Positions 39,050 through 46,530 of a stretch of 64,000 nt of DNA are shown piece by piece. The position numbers and the translations under genes were made by a program. Source of the DNA: Nigerium sp. (GTDB taxonomy: Bacteria; Actinomycetota; Actinomycetes; Propionibacteriales; Propionibacteriaceae); assembly GCA_016711325.1 (NCBI GenBank), contig JADJTH010000005.1, positions 1 through 64,000 of the forward strand, given 5' to 3'. Numbering within the stretch: position 1 is the stretch's first letter; each line of letters opens with the position of its first letter. The notes beneath the pieces were generated by a model. The model had not been told where the DNA came from. It ran no database searches and saw only the letters and a program-made list of their open reading frames with translations.

Positions 39050-39950
39050 GGTGCTGCCTCCTCAGGAGTCCGGGGGTCGGGGTGGACGAGCCGTGATGCC
39101 AGCCGGTCGGACGGATGGCCAGCAGCTCGCGGATCGGGCGGTCGGCGGACGCCAGACGCGCGCGGTCCTCGGGGGTGCGAAAAAGGGACGCCATGGCTCG
39201 CGCCTCGTCGCGGTCGGGGACGCCGACGATCCGAAGCGGCCTCCACGACGGCAACAGGAACAGCTTCGCCATGCGCGCCTCCTGCGGGGAGCGCGAGATC
39301 CGGGCGGCGGCCTCGAGGCCGAAGAAGCGGATCATCTCGTCGCGGCGTCCGATGATCTCGGTGACCACCCGTGCGGCCTCGCCGCCGAGCCGCGGAAGCA
39401 CCGCGGAGTAGGCGGCCTGAAGAGAGGCCTCCTGGATCGCCAGGCGCGCCATGTGCCCGACGGTCACGGACTCGCCGACGATCGACGTCCACACCGGCGC
39501 GACGAACGGCAGCCCGCGCTCGACGTAGAATCCGCGCGCTCGGGTGCCGAGCGAGGCGCGCCGCAGCGGTTCGGGCAGCGGCGAGCCGTCGGCCGTGAGC
39601 AGGTCGCGCACCGCGTGGCCCAGCCACAGCCGCTCGTAGGCCCACGTCGCGACGAACGCGGTGATGCGCGCCTCGTTGCCCGTCCAGGTGGCCAGGAACG
39701 CGCGCGCCTCGGACAGCGCGGCGCTATCGAGGCGCCACAGGAAGGCCAGGTCGTCGCGCACGCCGGGACCGCCGAGGTCAACCCCGGACGCCTCGACGCG
39801 GATGCGCCCGCGTGCGGCGTGCGTGTAGGCGTCCACGTCGAAGGAGGTCAGCAGCGTGATGGTCTCACCGGCGACCGAGTACAGCCGCCCGCCGAGGTAG
39901 CCGTCGGGCAGCGCCGGCGCCTGGTGCGCGCGAGAAGGAGTGTGGGTCAC
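39033..39950 (-). CDS. Ferritin-like paralogue without di-iron ligands
   Basis: Protein of 305 aa. Its middle can be aligned with the neighbouring desaturase-like protein: WAYERLWLGHAV corresponds to NREEFWHGEAL, AIQEASLQAAYSAVL to the helix with NELSAVAAYRRL, and GRRDEMIRFFGLEA to QQETRHVAFYTTQA. The histidines of both E-x2-H motifs are replaced (Leu and Ile) and one Glu is Asp, so iron binding is probably lost. The N-terminus and the C-terminal tail differ from the neighbour. The GTG at 39950 follows GGAGGTAAG closely. The overlap with the downstream gene suggests a stoichiometric complex, in which this chain could be the non-catalytic subunit. Confidence 0.6.
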   Translation of the reverse strand: MTHTPSRAHQAPALPDGYLGGRLYSVAGETITLLTSFDVDAYTHAARGRIRVEASGVDLGGPGVRDDLAFLWRLDSAALSEARAFLATWTGNEARITAFVATWAYERLWLGHAVRDLLTADGSPLPEPLRRASLGTRARGFYVERGLPFVAPVWTSIVGESVTVGHMARLAIQEASLQAAYSAVLPRLGGEAARVVTEIIGRRDEMIRFFGLEAAARISRSPQEARMAKLFLLPSWRPLRIVGVPDRDEARAMASLFRTPEDRARLASADRPIRELLAIRPTGWHHGSSTPTPGLLRRQHRGVRS

Positions 39951-40014
39951 CCTTACCTCCGAGTCGTGCCCGCAGGTGTTCTGCGGCGCGGTTCGACCAA
40001 GGATAGTAGAAGGA

Positions 40015-41133
40015 TCATTCGGTTTTGAATGGCCCGACAACTGGACGGTCCTCGCCGGCCGCGCGCCGATCGTCCGCGGCGGCCGGGTACAGCGTGACCT
40101 GGGTGGCCTTGACGACCGCCACGACGACGTCCCCCTCGGCGAGCACGAGCTCGCTCAGGGCGGCCGACGTGACGTCGGCGTGGATGCGCTGCCCGGCCAC
40201 CAGCAGGCTCACCCGCTGCACCAGGCCACGGTCCTCGACGGCGGCGACGATGGCCGGCAGCTCGTTGCGGGGGCTGCCGTGAGGGGGCGTGCGGAAGAGG
40301 CTCACGGCGTCCGGCGGGAACACCGCCCGGGCCGGGCCGAGGGCCAGGGGAGACTCGCTCATGCCCGCCACCAGCGGGCCGTCCTCCAGCCGGACCGCGC
40401 CGCCGGGATCGAGCGTGCCGCGCAGCAGGTTGAGTCCCACGAAGTCGGCCAGGAACGCCGACGGCGGGCGTTGGAAGACTTCGTCGACGCGCCCGGTCGC
40501 GGCGACCTGCCCGGCCTCCAGGGCGACGACCCGGTCGGCCAGCACGAGGACGTCGAGCGGATCGTGCGTCACCAGCAGCGTGGTGAGGCCCTGCAGCCGG
40601 TCGCGCAACAGGCGACGCAGGCCGGGCGTGGTGGCGGCGTCGAGCGCGGCGAACGGCTCGTCGAGGAGCACGACGTCGGGATCGAAGGCGAGCGCCCGCG
40701 CGATCGCGACGCGCTGCGCCTGCCCGCCCGACAGCGAGTGAGGCCTGCGTGATCCGAAGCCCGCCAGACCCACGGCGTCCAGCTCGGACGCCGCGCGCGC
40801 CAGGGCCTCGGCCCGGGGGACGCCGCGGGCGCGGGGACCGTAGGCGACGTTGTCGAGGACGCTCAAATGCGGGAACAGGAGGGCGCGCTGTTCGAGGTAC
40901 CCGATGCGCCGGCGGTTGGCCGGGACGAAGACGCGGGCATCGGCAACCCCCGCGCCGCCGATGGTCACGCTGCCCTCGTCGGGGCGCAGCGCGCCGGCCA
41001 CGAGCTGGATGGCGGTCGACTTGCCGGCCCCGTTGGGCCCGACCAGCGCGACGATCTCGCCGGGGGCGGCGTCCAGCGCGATCCGGACGCCGCGGGCCGC
41101 CACCGTCACGTCGAGGGTGAGCGGCTCAGGCAT
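40015..41133 (-). CDS. modC: Molybdate ABC transporter ATPase
   Basis: Protein of 372 aa. Walker A GPNGAGKST (33-41), Q-loop YLEQRALLFPHLSV, signature LSGGQAQRVAIARAL near 135, Walker B VVLLDEPFAALDA, H-loop VTHDPLDVL. The C-terminal TOBE/Mop domain, about 290-355, includes IVAAVEDRGLVQRVSLLVAG and VVVAVVKATQVTLYP and binds molybdate or tungstate. Powers ModB for molybdate uptake. Its start lies inside the last codons of modB (8-bp overlap). Confidence 0.92.
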   Translation of the reverse strand: MPEPLTLDVTVAARGVRIALDAAPGEIVALVGPNGAGKSTAIQLVAGALRPDEGSVTIGGAGVADARVFVPANRRRIGYLEQRALLFPHLSVLDNVAYGPRARGVPRAEALARAASELDAVGLAGFGSRRPHSLSGGQAQRVAIARALAFDPDVVLLDEPFAALDAATTPGLRRLLRDRLQGLTTLLVTHDPLDVLVLADRVVALEAGQVAATGRVDEVFQRPPSAFLADFVGLNLLRGTLDPGGAVRLEDGPLVAGMSESPLALGPARAVFPPDAVSLFRTPPHGSPRNELPAIVAAVEDRGLVQRVSLLVAGQRIHADVTSAALSELVLAEGDVVVAVVKATQVTLYPAAADDRRAAGEDRPVVGPFKTE

Positions 41134-41917
41134 GGCTGCCCCAGGCGCGGAAGTGCGTCGCTAGCCACACGACGAGGCCCGCGACGGCGAGCAGCACGAC
41201 GGCGAGGGCGAGGGCCAGGTCGGAGTCCGACTCGCGCAGCAGGTAGATCTCGAGTGGGAGCGTCCGCGTGACGCCCTGCAGCGAGCCGGCGAAGGTGAGG
41301 GTGGCGCCGAACTCGCCGAGGGCCCGCGCGAACGACAGTGCAGTGCCGGACGCCAGCGCCGGCGCCGCCATGGGAAGGGTCACGGTCAGCAGGGTGCGGG
41401 TCGGGCTGGCGCCGAGGTAGCTCGCGGCGCGCTCGTAGTCCTGGCCGCTGGAGCGTAGGGCTCCCTCGAGGGACACGACGAGGAAGGGCAGCGCCACGAA
41501 CACCTGCGCGATGATCACGGCGGTCGTCGTGAAGCCGATCTCGACGCCCAGCGCCGACAGGTGCCGGCCGAGCAGCCCGCGGCGGCCCAGTGTCGTGAGC
41601 AGCGCGAGGCCCGCGACGACGGGCGGCAGCACCATGGGCACGGTCACCAGGGTGCGTGCGGCCGTGGCCCAGCGGCCGCGGCTGCGGGCCAGCACCAGCG
41701 CCGTCGGGATGCCGAGGATCAGCACGATGACGGTGGCGATCAGGCAGGTGCCGAGGCTGAGCCGGAGCGCGGCGAGCGCGCGCTCCGACATCAGCAACGC
41801 GGGCAGGCGGGCCCAGTCGGCGCGCAGCAGCAGGCCGAGCAGCGGCAGGGCAAGCAAAGCGAGCGCCAGCGCCATCGGCGCCAGCGCCCACTTCGGGTAG
41901 CCCAGGCCCGTGGTCAC
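41126..41917 (-). CDS. modB: Molybdate ABC transporter permease
   Basis: Protein of 263 aa with about six TM helices. ModB features: LRLSLGTCLIATVIVLILGI at TM2, TLVTVPMVLPPVVAGLALL, and the EAA loop region EGALRSSGQDYERAASYLGA followed by the conserved GEFGATLTFAGS. Start GTG 41917 overlaps the modA stop by 4 bp, and the gene ends 8 bp inside modC. Passes molybdate from ModA. Confidence 0.92.
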   Translation of the reverse strand: MTTGLGYPKWALAPMALALALLALPLLGLLLRADWARLPALLMSERALAALRLSLGTCLIATVIVLILGIPTALVLARSRGRWATAARTLVTVPMVLPPVVAGLALLTTLGRRGLLGRHLSALGVEIGFTTTAVIIAQVFVALPFLVVSLEGALRSSGQDYERAASYLGASPTRTLLTVTLPMAAPALASGTALSFARALGEFGATLTFAGSLQGVTRTLPLEIYLLRESDSDLALALAVVLLAVAGLVVWLATHFRAWGSHA

Positions 41918-42645
41918 CGGGGCGGGCCGAACCCGGCCGCCGCGAGCTTCGCCTGGCCCTCGCCCGTCACCGTGGCGATGAACGCGTCGGCCCTGGCCTT
42001 GTTCGGCGCGCCCTTGACGATGCCGATCCAGTAGGTGTTCGGGTCGTCCTTCGCGCCCGGCACGTCGAAGACCGTCACCTTGTCGCCGGCGCCCGCGGCG
42101 TCCGTGGCGTAGACAAGGCCGGCGTCCGCTTCGCCCGCGGTGACCTTGCCGAGGACGTCGGTGACCTTCGCCTCTTCCGAGACCGGCGTCAGCGTCAGGC
42201 CGTTCGCTTCCGCGGCCTTCAGGGTGGCGGCGCCGCACGGCACGTCGGCGGCGCAGACGACCAGTTTCGTGCCGTCGAGCGAGGCGTCGAAACCGGTGAT
42301 GCCCGCGGGGTTGTCGGCCGGCGTGACGAGCACGAGGTAGTTGGTGGCGAACATCACGGGGTCGCCGTCGATGAGGTCGGCGTCGACCGCCTTGTCCATG
42401 TTCTTCTTGTCGGCGGACGCGAAGACGTCGGCGAGGGCGCCGCCCTTCAGCTGGTCGACGAGGCCTGAGGACCCGTCGAACGAGTACGTCGCGTCGGCGA
42501 TGGCGGGGAACACCGTGTTCAGGGACGCCGCGGCGAACACGATGGCCGGTTCCTGCTGCGCCGTGGTCGGGCTGGGTGTCGTGGCGCCCTGTTGCCCGCA
42601 GGCCGCGAGCAGCAGGGTCGCGGCGACGAGTGCGAGGCGCTTCAT
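41914..42645 (-). CDS. modA: Molybdate-binding lipoprotein
   Basis: Protein of 243 aa with a lipobox LLAAC (Cys16). The mature part is a type 2 periplasmic-binding protein: IVFAAASLNTVFPAIADA with the first oxyanion-binding Ser, YSFDGSSGLVDQLKGGALAD, ADVFASADKKNMDKA, and AGLVYATDAAGAGDKV. It captures molybdate outside the cell. ATG 42645 overlaps the stop of the HTH-TOBE gene, so regulator and transporter are in one operon with modBC. Confidence 0.93.
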   Translation of the reverse strand: MKRLALVAATLLLAACGQQGATTPSPTTAQQEPAIVFAAASLNTVFPAIADATYSFDGSSGLVDQLKGGALADVFASADKKNMDKAVDADLIDGDPVMFATNYLVLVTPADNPAGITGFDASLDGTKLVVCAADVPCGAATLKAAEANGLTLTPVSEEAKVTDVLGKVTAGEADAGLVYATDAAGAGDKVTVFDVPGAKDDPNTYWIGIVKGAPNKARADAFIATVTGEGQAKLAAAGFGPPR

Positions 42646-43049
42646 GTCCGGTTCCTTTCGACGGTCACGTTGGTGGCCTTGATGACGGCGGTGGCGACGA
42701 CGCCGGGAGCGAGGCCGAGCTCCTGGACGGCCTCGGTCGAGATGAGCGAGACGATCCGGTAGCGACCGCACTGGAGTTCGACCTGGCTCATCACGGTGTC
42801 GGAGACGACCCGCGTGACCAGGCCCGTCAGGTGGTTGCGGGCCGAGCGGACGCCGGCCCCGGAGTCGAGCTGGTCGAGGGCGTCGCCGGCCAGCTCTTGG
42901 GAGAGCGCGGCGAGTTCGACCCCCTCGACGGCGTGCCGGCCCGCGTCGTCGGTGACCTGGCTGAGTCTGCCGGCCTCGACCCAGCGGCGGACGGTGTCGT
43001 CGCTGACACCGAGAAGGTTGGCCGCGGCAGAGATACGTATCTGCGTCAT
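42642..43049 (-). CDS. HTH-TOBE molybdenum-responsive regulator
   Basis: Protein of 135 aa. The first 45 residues form an excisionase/MerR-type HTH (ISAAANLLGVSDDTVRRWVE); the C-terminal 65 residues form a TOBE/Mop domain (NHLTGLVTRVVSDTVMSQVE, then APGVVATAVIKATNVTVER) that binds molybdate. This is a ModE-like sensor of a different architecture from classical LysR-type ModE. It likely controls its own promoter and the mod operon. Leaderless: TAATAT (minus strand) lies 6 nt before the ATG. Palindromes at 43031-43042 and 43051-43069 overlap the start and promoter. Confidence 0.82.
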   Translation of the reverse strand: MTQIRISAAANLLGVSDDTVRRWVEAGRLSQVTDDAGRHAVEGVELAALSQELAGDALDQLDSGAGVRSARNHLTGLVTRVVSDTVMSQVELQCGRYRIVSLISTEAVQELGLAPGVVATAVIKATNVTVERNRT

Positions 43050-43069
43050 AAATACATATTATCAGTATT
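43031..43069. promoter_or_regulatory. Operator region of the HTH-TOBE gene/mod operon
   Basis: AGATACGTATCT (43031-43042) is a 12-bp perfect palindrome in the first codons, and AATAC-N9-GTATT (43051-43069) surrounds the TAATAT -10 of the minus-strand promoter. Both share the half-site ATAC/GTAT. This AT-rich patch stands out in the GC-rich window. Confidence 0.6.
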
Positions 43070-43108
43070 AAATGCGGCGGTGGACGGTCCGGCGCGGGTC
43101 GGCGGGGC

Positions 43109-43114
43109 TAGTGT
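43109..43114 (+). promoter_or_regulatory. -10 element for leaderless mogA
   Basis: TAGTGT lies 7 nt before ATG 43122. Confidence 0.5.
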
Positions 43115-43121
43115 GGCGTCC

Positions 43122-43634
43122 ATGCCGTATCGCGCCGCAGTCATCACGTGTTCCGACCGGGCCGCCGCCGACGTGTACGAGGACCGTTCGGGTCCGGTGC
43201 TGCGCGACGGACTGGCGGCGCTGGGCTTCGAGGTGGACGCCCCGGTCGTCCTGCCGGACGACGCGGCCCTCATCGCGGCGGCGATCGCAGACGCGGCCGA
43301 TTCCGGAGCGCGGGTGGTGCTCACCACCGGCGGCACCGGGGTGAGTCCGAGGGACGTCACGGTCGAGGCGACGCGGCCCCTGCTCGCCTACGAGTTGCCG
43401 GGGATCGCCGAGGCCGTGCGCGCGACGGGCGCGGCGAAGACGCCGCTGGCGTCCCTCTCGCGAGGGCTGGCGGGCGTGATCGACCGCGGCGGAGCGCGTG
43501 CCTTCGTGTTCAACGCGCCGGGCTCCCGGGGCGGGGCGCGGGACGCCCTCGCGGTGCTGTCGCCGCTGCTGGTGCACATCGTCGAGCAGATGGACGGCGC
43601 CGACCACGACCTTAATCGGCCCGCCTCGGTCTGA
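43122..43634 (+). CDS. mog: Molybdopterin adenylyltransferase, MogA/MoaB family
   Basis: Protein of 170 aa. Family signature TTGGTGVSPRDVTVEATR near 73-90, with the N-terminal YRAAVITCSDRAAADVYEDRSG and FNAPGSRGGARDAL near 140. It adenylates molybdopterin before metal insertion by MoeA. ATG 43122 is chosen from the TAGTGT -10 at leaderless spacing over upstream GTG codons. It is the only plus-strand gene in the Mo/nitrate block, divergent from the HTH-TOBE gene, with the palindromic operator region between them. Confidence 0.88.
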   Translation: MPYRAAVITCSDRAAADVYEDRSGPVLRDGLAALGFEVDAPVVLPDDAALIAAAIADAADSGARVVLTTGGTGVSPRDVTVEATRPLLAYELPGIAEAVRATGAAKTPLASLSRGLAGVIDRGGARAFVFNAPGSRGGARDALAVLSPLLVHIVEQMDGADHDLNRPASV

Positions 43635-43674
43635 TTTTGCCGTGGCGTTAGGGTGGCCTCAAACCACCGCGTAG

Positions 43675-44139
43675 CTAGCGGCTCCAATCGCCCGAGCGTC
43701 CGCCCGACTTGGCGGTGATCCGCGCCGCGACGATCTCGGCGGAGCGGTCGACACCCTTGACCATGTCGACCACGGCCAGCGCGGCCACGGTCACCGCCGT
43801 GAGCGCCTCCATCTCGACGCCGGTGCGGTCGGCCGTGCGGACCTCGGCGCGCAGCAGCACCCCGTCGTCGGCGATCTCCACGTCGAGCACCACGCCGTGG
43901 ACGCCGATGACGTGAGCCAGCGGTAGAAGGTCGGGCACCTTCTTCGCCGCCGCGATGCCCGCCACCCGTGCCACCGCCAGCACGTCGCCCTTGGGCACCG
44001 TACCCTTGCGCAGCGCGGCGACGACCTCGGCCGAACACGCGACGCGGGCCTCGGCGGACGCGGCGCGCACCGTCGGCTGCTTCGCGGTGACGTCGACCAT
44101 GCGCGCGTGCCCCCGCGCGTCCAGATGCGTGAATTCCAT
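43675..44139 (-). CDS. moaC: Cyclic pyranopterin monophosphate synthase
   Basis: Protein of 154 aa. Conserved MoaC elements: MVDVTAKQPTVRAASAEA at the start, AAKKVPDLLPLAHVIG with the active-site His in place of the usual LCHPL motif (here LAHVI), and VEMEALTAVTVAALAVVDM followed by VKGVDR with the catalytic Asp and Lys. It converts the MoaA product to cPMP, the first stable Moco intermediate. The CHP-to-AHV change is unusual but the His is kept. Last gene of the moaE-moeB-moeA-moaC operon; 4 nt separate it from moeA. Confidence 0.88.
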   Translation of the reverse strand: MEFTHLDARGHARMVDVTAKQPTVRAASAEARVACSAEVVAALRKGTVPKGDVLAVARVAGIAAAKKVPDLLPLAHVIGVHGVVLDVEIADDGVLLRAEVRTADRTGVEMEALTAVTVAALAVVDMVKGVDRSAEIVAARITAKSGGRSGDWSR

Positions 44140-44143
44140 GGCC

Positions 44144-45346
44144 CTACCTCACCAGAAAGACGTCGAGGACGTCGCCGGGCTCGACGCACTCGACCTCGGC
44201 CGGGACGACGGCGAGGCCCTCCGCGAGGTGGAGCGAGGCGATCAGGTGCGAACCGGAACCCAGGTGGTGCGCGGGCCGGACGCCCCCGTCGGTCAGCACG
44301 ACCGGCATGAACTGGCTGCGCCCCGGCGGCGTCCGCCAGCCCTCGGCGGCCCGGATCCTGATGGTGCGCAGGTCCGCCGTCGTGCCCTGGTAGGCGTCGA
44401 GCAGCGGGCGCAGGAACGCCCACGCGGAGACGAACACGCTCACCGGGTTGCCCGGCAGCGCCAGCAGCGCCTGCTCGCGGCCGTCCGCGTCGCGCACCCG
44501 GCCGCACGCCTGCGGCTTGCCGGGCTGCATCGCGACCCGGACGAACTCGATCTCGCTCTCCACGACCTGGCGCACCACCTCGAACGCGCCGACCGAGACA
44601 CCGCCGGTCGTGACGATCACGTCGGCGTCCGCGGCGTCCGCGAGGGCCTCCCGGAAGTCGGCGACGTCGTCCGACACCGACCGCGCGCAGACGACCTCGC
44701 CGCCGAAACGCTCCACCAGCCCGGCCAGCAGCACCGAGTTGGAGTCGGGGATCCGCCCGAACCCGAGCGGCGCGCCCGCGGCGACGAGCTCGGTGCCGGT
44801 CGCCAGCACGGCGACCCTGGGCCGGCGGCGCAGCCGCACGGTCGCGTAACCGACCGACGCCGCAGCCCCCGCCGCAGCCGGCGTCCAGCGCTGTCCGCGG
44901 TGCAGCGCCGTGTCGCCGACGGCCACATCCTCGCCGGCGCGGCGCACATGCTTGCCCGCCGTGACCGTGGGCACGGTCACGGACGCCGGCAGCGGCACGT
45001 CGCCCTGCTCCTGGTCGGTGTCCTCGACGGGCACCACGGCGTCCGCGCCGGGCGGCATCGGGGCACCCGTCATGATCCGGACCGCCTCGCCCTCGCCGAT
45101 GGCCGGCGCCCCGCCGGCGCCCGCGGGGACGTCGCCGACGACACGCAGCCGGGCACCCCCGGTGGTGTCGGCGGATCGGACGGCGAACCCGTCCATCGCC
45201 GAGTTGTCGAACGGCGGCACGGCGAAGCGCGCAGGCAGGTCCTCGTCCAGCACGCGCCCGAACCCCGAGTCGATCGGGCAGTCCTCGGCGGGCAGCGCGG
45301 TGGCCAGGCTCAGCACCCGCGCCAGGTAGTCCTCAACGGTCAGCAT
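44144..45346 (-). CDS. moeA: Molybdopterin molybdenumtransferase
   Basis: Protein of 400 aa. FAVPPFDNSAMDGFAVRSAD at the N-terminus and IMTGAPMPPGADAVVPVEDT are MoeA hallmarks; VLATGTELV, GRIPDSNSVLLAGLVERFGG and VIVTTGGVSVGAFEVVRQV mark the MogA-like domain; LPGNPVSVFVSAWAFL follows and domain IV (WRTPPGRSQFMPV) closes. It ligates molybdate to adenylated molybdopterin. Its start lies 14 bp inside the end of moeB. Confidence 0.93.
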   Translation of the reverse strand: MLTVEDYLARVLSLATALPAEDCPIDSGFGRVLDEDLPARFAVPPFDNSAMDGFAVRSADTTGGARLRVVGDVPAGAGGAPAIGEGEAVRIMTGAPMPPGADAVVPVEDTDQEQGDVPLPASVTVPTVTAGKHVRRAGEDVAVGDTALHRGQRWTPAAAGAAASVGYATVRLRRRPRVAVLATGTELVAAGAPLGFGRIPDSNSVLLAGLVERFGGEVVCARSVSDDVADFREALADAADADVIVTTGGVSVGAFEVVRQVVESEIEFVRVAMQPGKPQACGRVRDADGREQALLALPGNPVSVFVSAWAFLRPLLDAYQGTTADLRTIRIRAAEGWRTPPGRSQFMPVVLTDGGVRPAHHLGSGSHLIASLHLAEGLAVVPAEVECVEPGDVLDVFLVR

Positions 45347-46106
45347 CGTCCGCTCCTGTCGGCGTGATCCGGGCGCTCGGCGCGCGCAGGGGGAGCACCG
45401 ACCAGCGGCCGCGGGCGGCGTCCAGCACCATCACGCGGCCGATGAGCGGCTCGCCGAAGCCCGCCAGCAGCTTGATCGCCTCGGTGGCCTGCAGCGCGCC
45501 GATCTGGCCCACCATCGCCCCAAGGACGCCGACGTCCAGCGCCAGCGGATAGTCACCGCGGGCCGGTTCGTGCGGGATCAGGTCGCGCAGGTACAGCCGG
45601 ACGCCGTCGGCGTCCGGAACGCCGAAGACCGAGCACTGTCCTTGCATCCCGACCGCGGACGCCCACACCAGCCGCGCGCCGATCGCGGCCGCGGCGTCCG
45701 AGAGCATGAACTTGGCGCCGAACGTGTCGGTGCAGTCGAGCACCAGGTCGTAGCCGGCGAACAGGTCCTCGGCGCGTTCGCGGGTCAGGTACTCCGCGAA
45801 CGGTTCGACCCGCCCCCCGGGATTGAGAAGCCCGAGCCGATCCGCGGCCGACTCGGCCTTGTTGCGGCCCAGATCCGTGTGCAGCACCTGGCGTTGCATG
45901 TTCGTGAGTTCGACGACGTCGCCGTCGACGATCCCGATGCGCCCGACCCCGGCCGCCGCCAGGTAGGGCAGCGCGGCCGAGCCGAGCCCGCCCGCGCCGA
46001 TCACCAGCACCGACGAGGCCAGCAGCCGCTCCTGCCCGCCGACGCCCATGCCGACGACGTCGATGTTGCGCCGGTAGCGCTCCTCCTGCACGGGGGTCAG
46101 GGGCAT
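45333..46106 (-). CDS. moeB: MoeB/ThiF-family adenylyltransferase
   Basis: Protein of 257 aa. The E1-like core has ERYRRNIDVVGMGVGGQERL, VLVIGAGGLGSAALPYLAAAG with the nucleotide loop, NMQRQVLHTDLGRNKAES, and LVLDCTDTFGAKFMLSDAA. The two CxxC zinc pairs of classic MoeB are absent: the position of C-x2-C before the Pro-rich loop reads VRLYLRDLIPHEP. No C-terminal rhodanese domain. It activates the C-terminal Gly of MoaD for sulfur transfer. Located between moaE and moeA with overlaps on both sides. Confidence 0.85.
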   Translation of the reverse strand: MPLTPVQEERYRRNIDVVGMGVGGQERLLASSVLVIGAGGLGSAALPYLAAAGVGRIGIVDGDVVELTNMQRQVLHTDLGRNKAESAADRLGLLNPGGRVEPFAEYLTRERAEDLFAGYDLVLDCTDTFGAKFMLSDAAAAIGARLVWASAVGMQGQCSVFGVPDADGVRLYLRDLIPHEPARGDYPLALDVGVLGAMVGQIGALQATEAIKLLAGFGEPLIGRVMVLDAARGRWSVLPLRAPSARITPTGADDADR

Positions 46107-46513
46107 TGCGACCACTCGTATCCGCCCTCGGCCAGGAATTGCTTCTTCCAGATCGGCAACTCCTGCTTCACGCGTTCGATCAGGTCGGACGCCGCGTCGA
46201 ACGCCTGCTTGCGGTGGGACGCCGCGACGGCGACGAAAAGCGCCACCCCGCCGATGCCCAGGTGGCCGACCCGGTGTTGCGCGGCGACCGCATGGACGCC
46301 CTCGCGTCCGGCGATGCCGGCGGCGATCCCGCGCAGCAGGCCGTCGGCCGACGGATGCCCGACGTACTCGATGCCGGTCACCGCCACGCCGTGGTCGTGG
46401 TTGCGCACCACGCCCGCGAACGTCACCACCGCGCCCGCACGGTCGTCGCCGACCGCGCCGCACAGCGCGTCGGTATCGATGTCGGCGTCGGTGACGCCGG
46501 TCAGCTCGTGCAT
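46097..46513 (-). CDS. moaE: Molybdopterin synthase large subunit
   Basis: Protein of 138 aa. Conserved elements: GAVVTFAGVVRNHDHGVAVT near 27, VGHLGIGGVALFVAVAASHR near 82, and AFDAASDLIERVKQELPIWK plus KQF, with the catalytic Lys residues. It joins MoaD thiocarboxylate to cPMP to make molybdopterin. ATG 46513 is leaderless: minus-strand TACCTT then 7 nt then ATG. That means an internal promoter after narK can drive moaE-moeB-moeA-moaC. Confidence 0.92.
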   Translation of the reverse strand: MHELTGVTDADIDTDALCGAVGDDRAGAVVTFAGVVRNHDHGVAVTGIEYVGHPSADGLLRGIAAGIAGREGVHAVAAQHRVGHLGIGGVALFVAVAASHRKQAFDAASDLIERVKQELPIWKKQFLAEGGYEWSQCP

Positions 46514-46520
46514 GCCGCCC

Positions 46521-46526
46521 AAGGTA
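46521..46526 (-). promoter_or_regulatory. -10 element for leaderless moaE operon
   Basis: TACCTT on the minus strand lies 7 nt before ATG 46513, in the 17-nt gap after the narK stop. Confidence 0.45.
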
Positions 46527-46530
46527 GCCG

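Noticed and set aside
43621..43680. Terminator between mogA and moaC
   Set aside because: Only a weak 5-bp repeat (GGTGG/CCACC) is visible, not enough to call.
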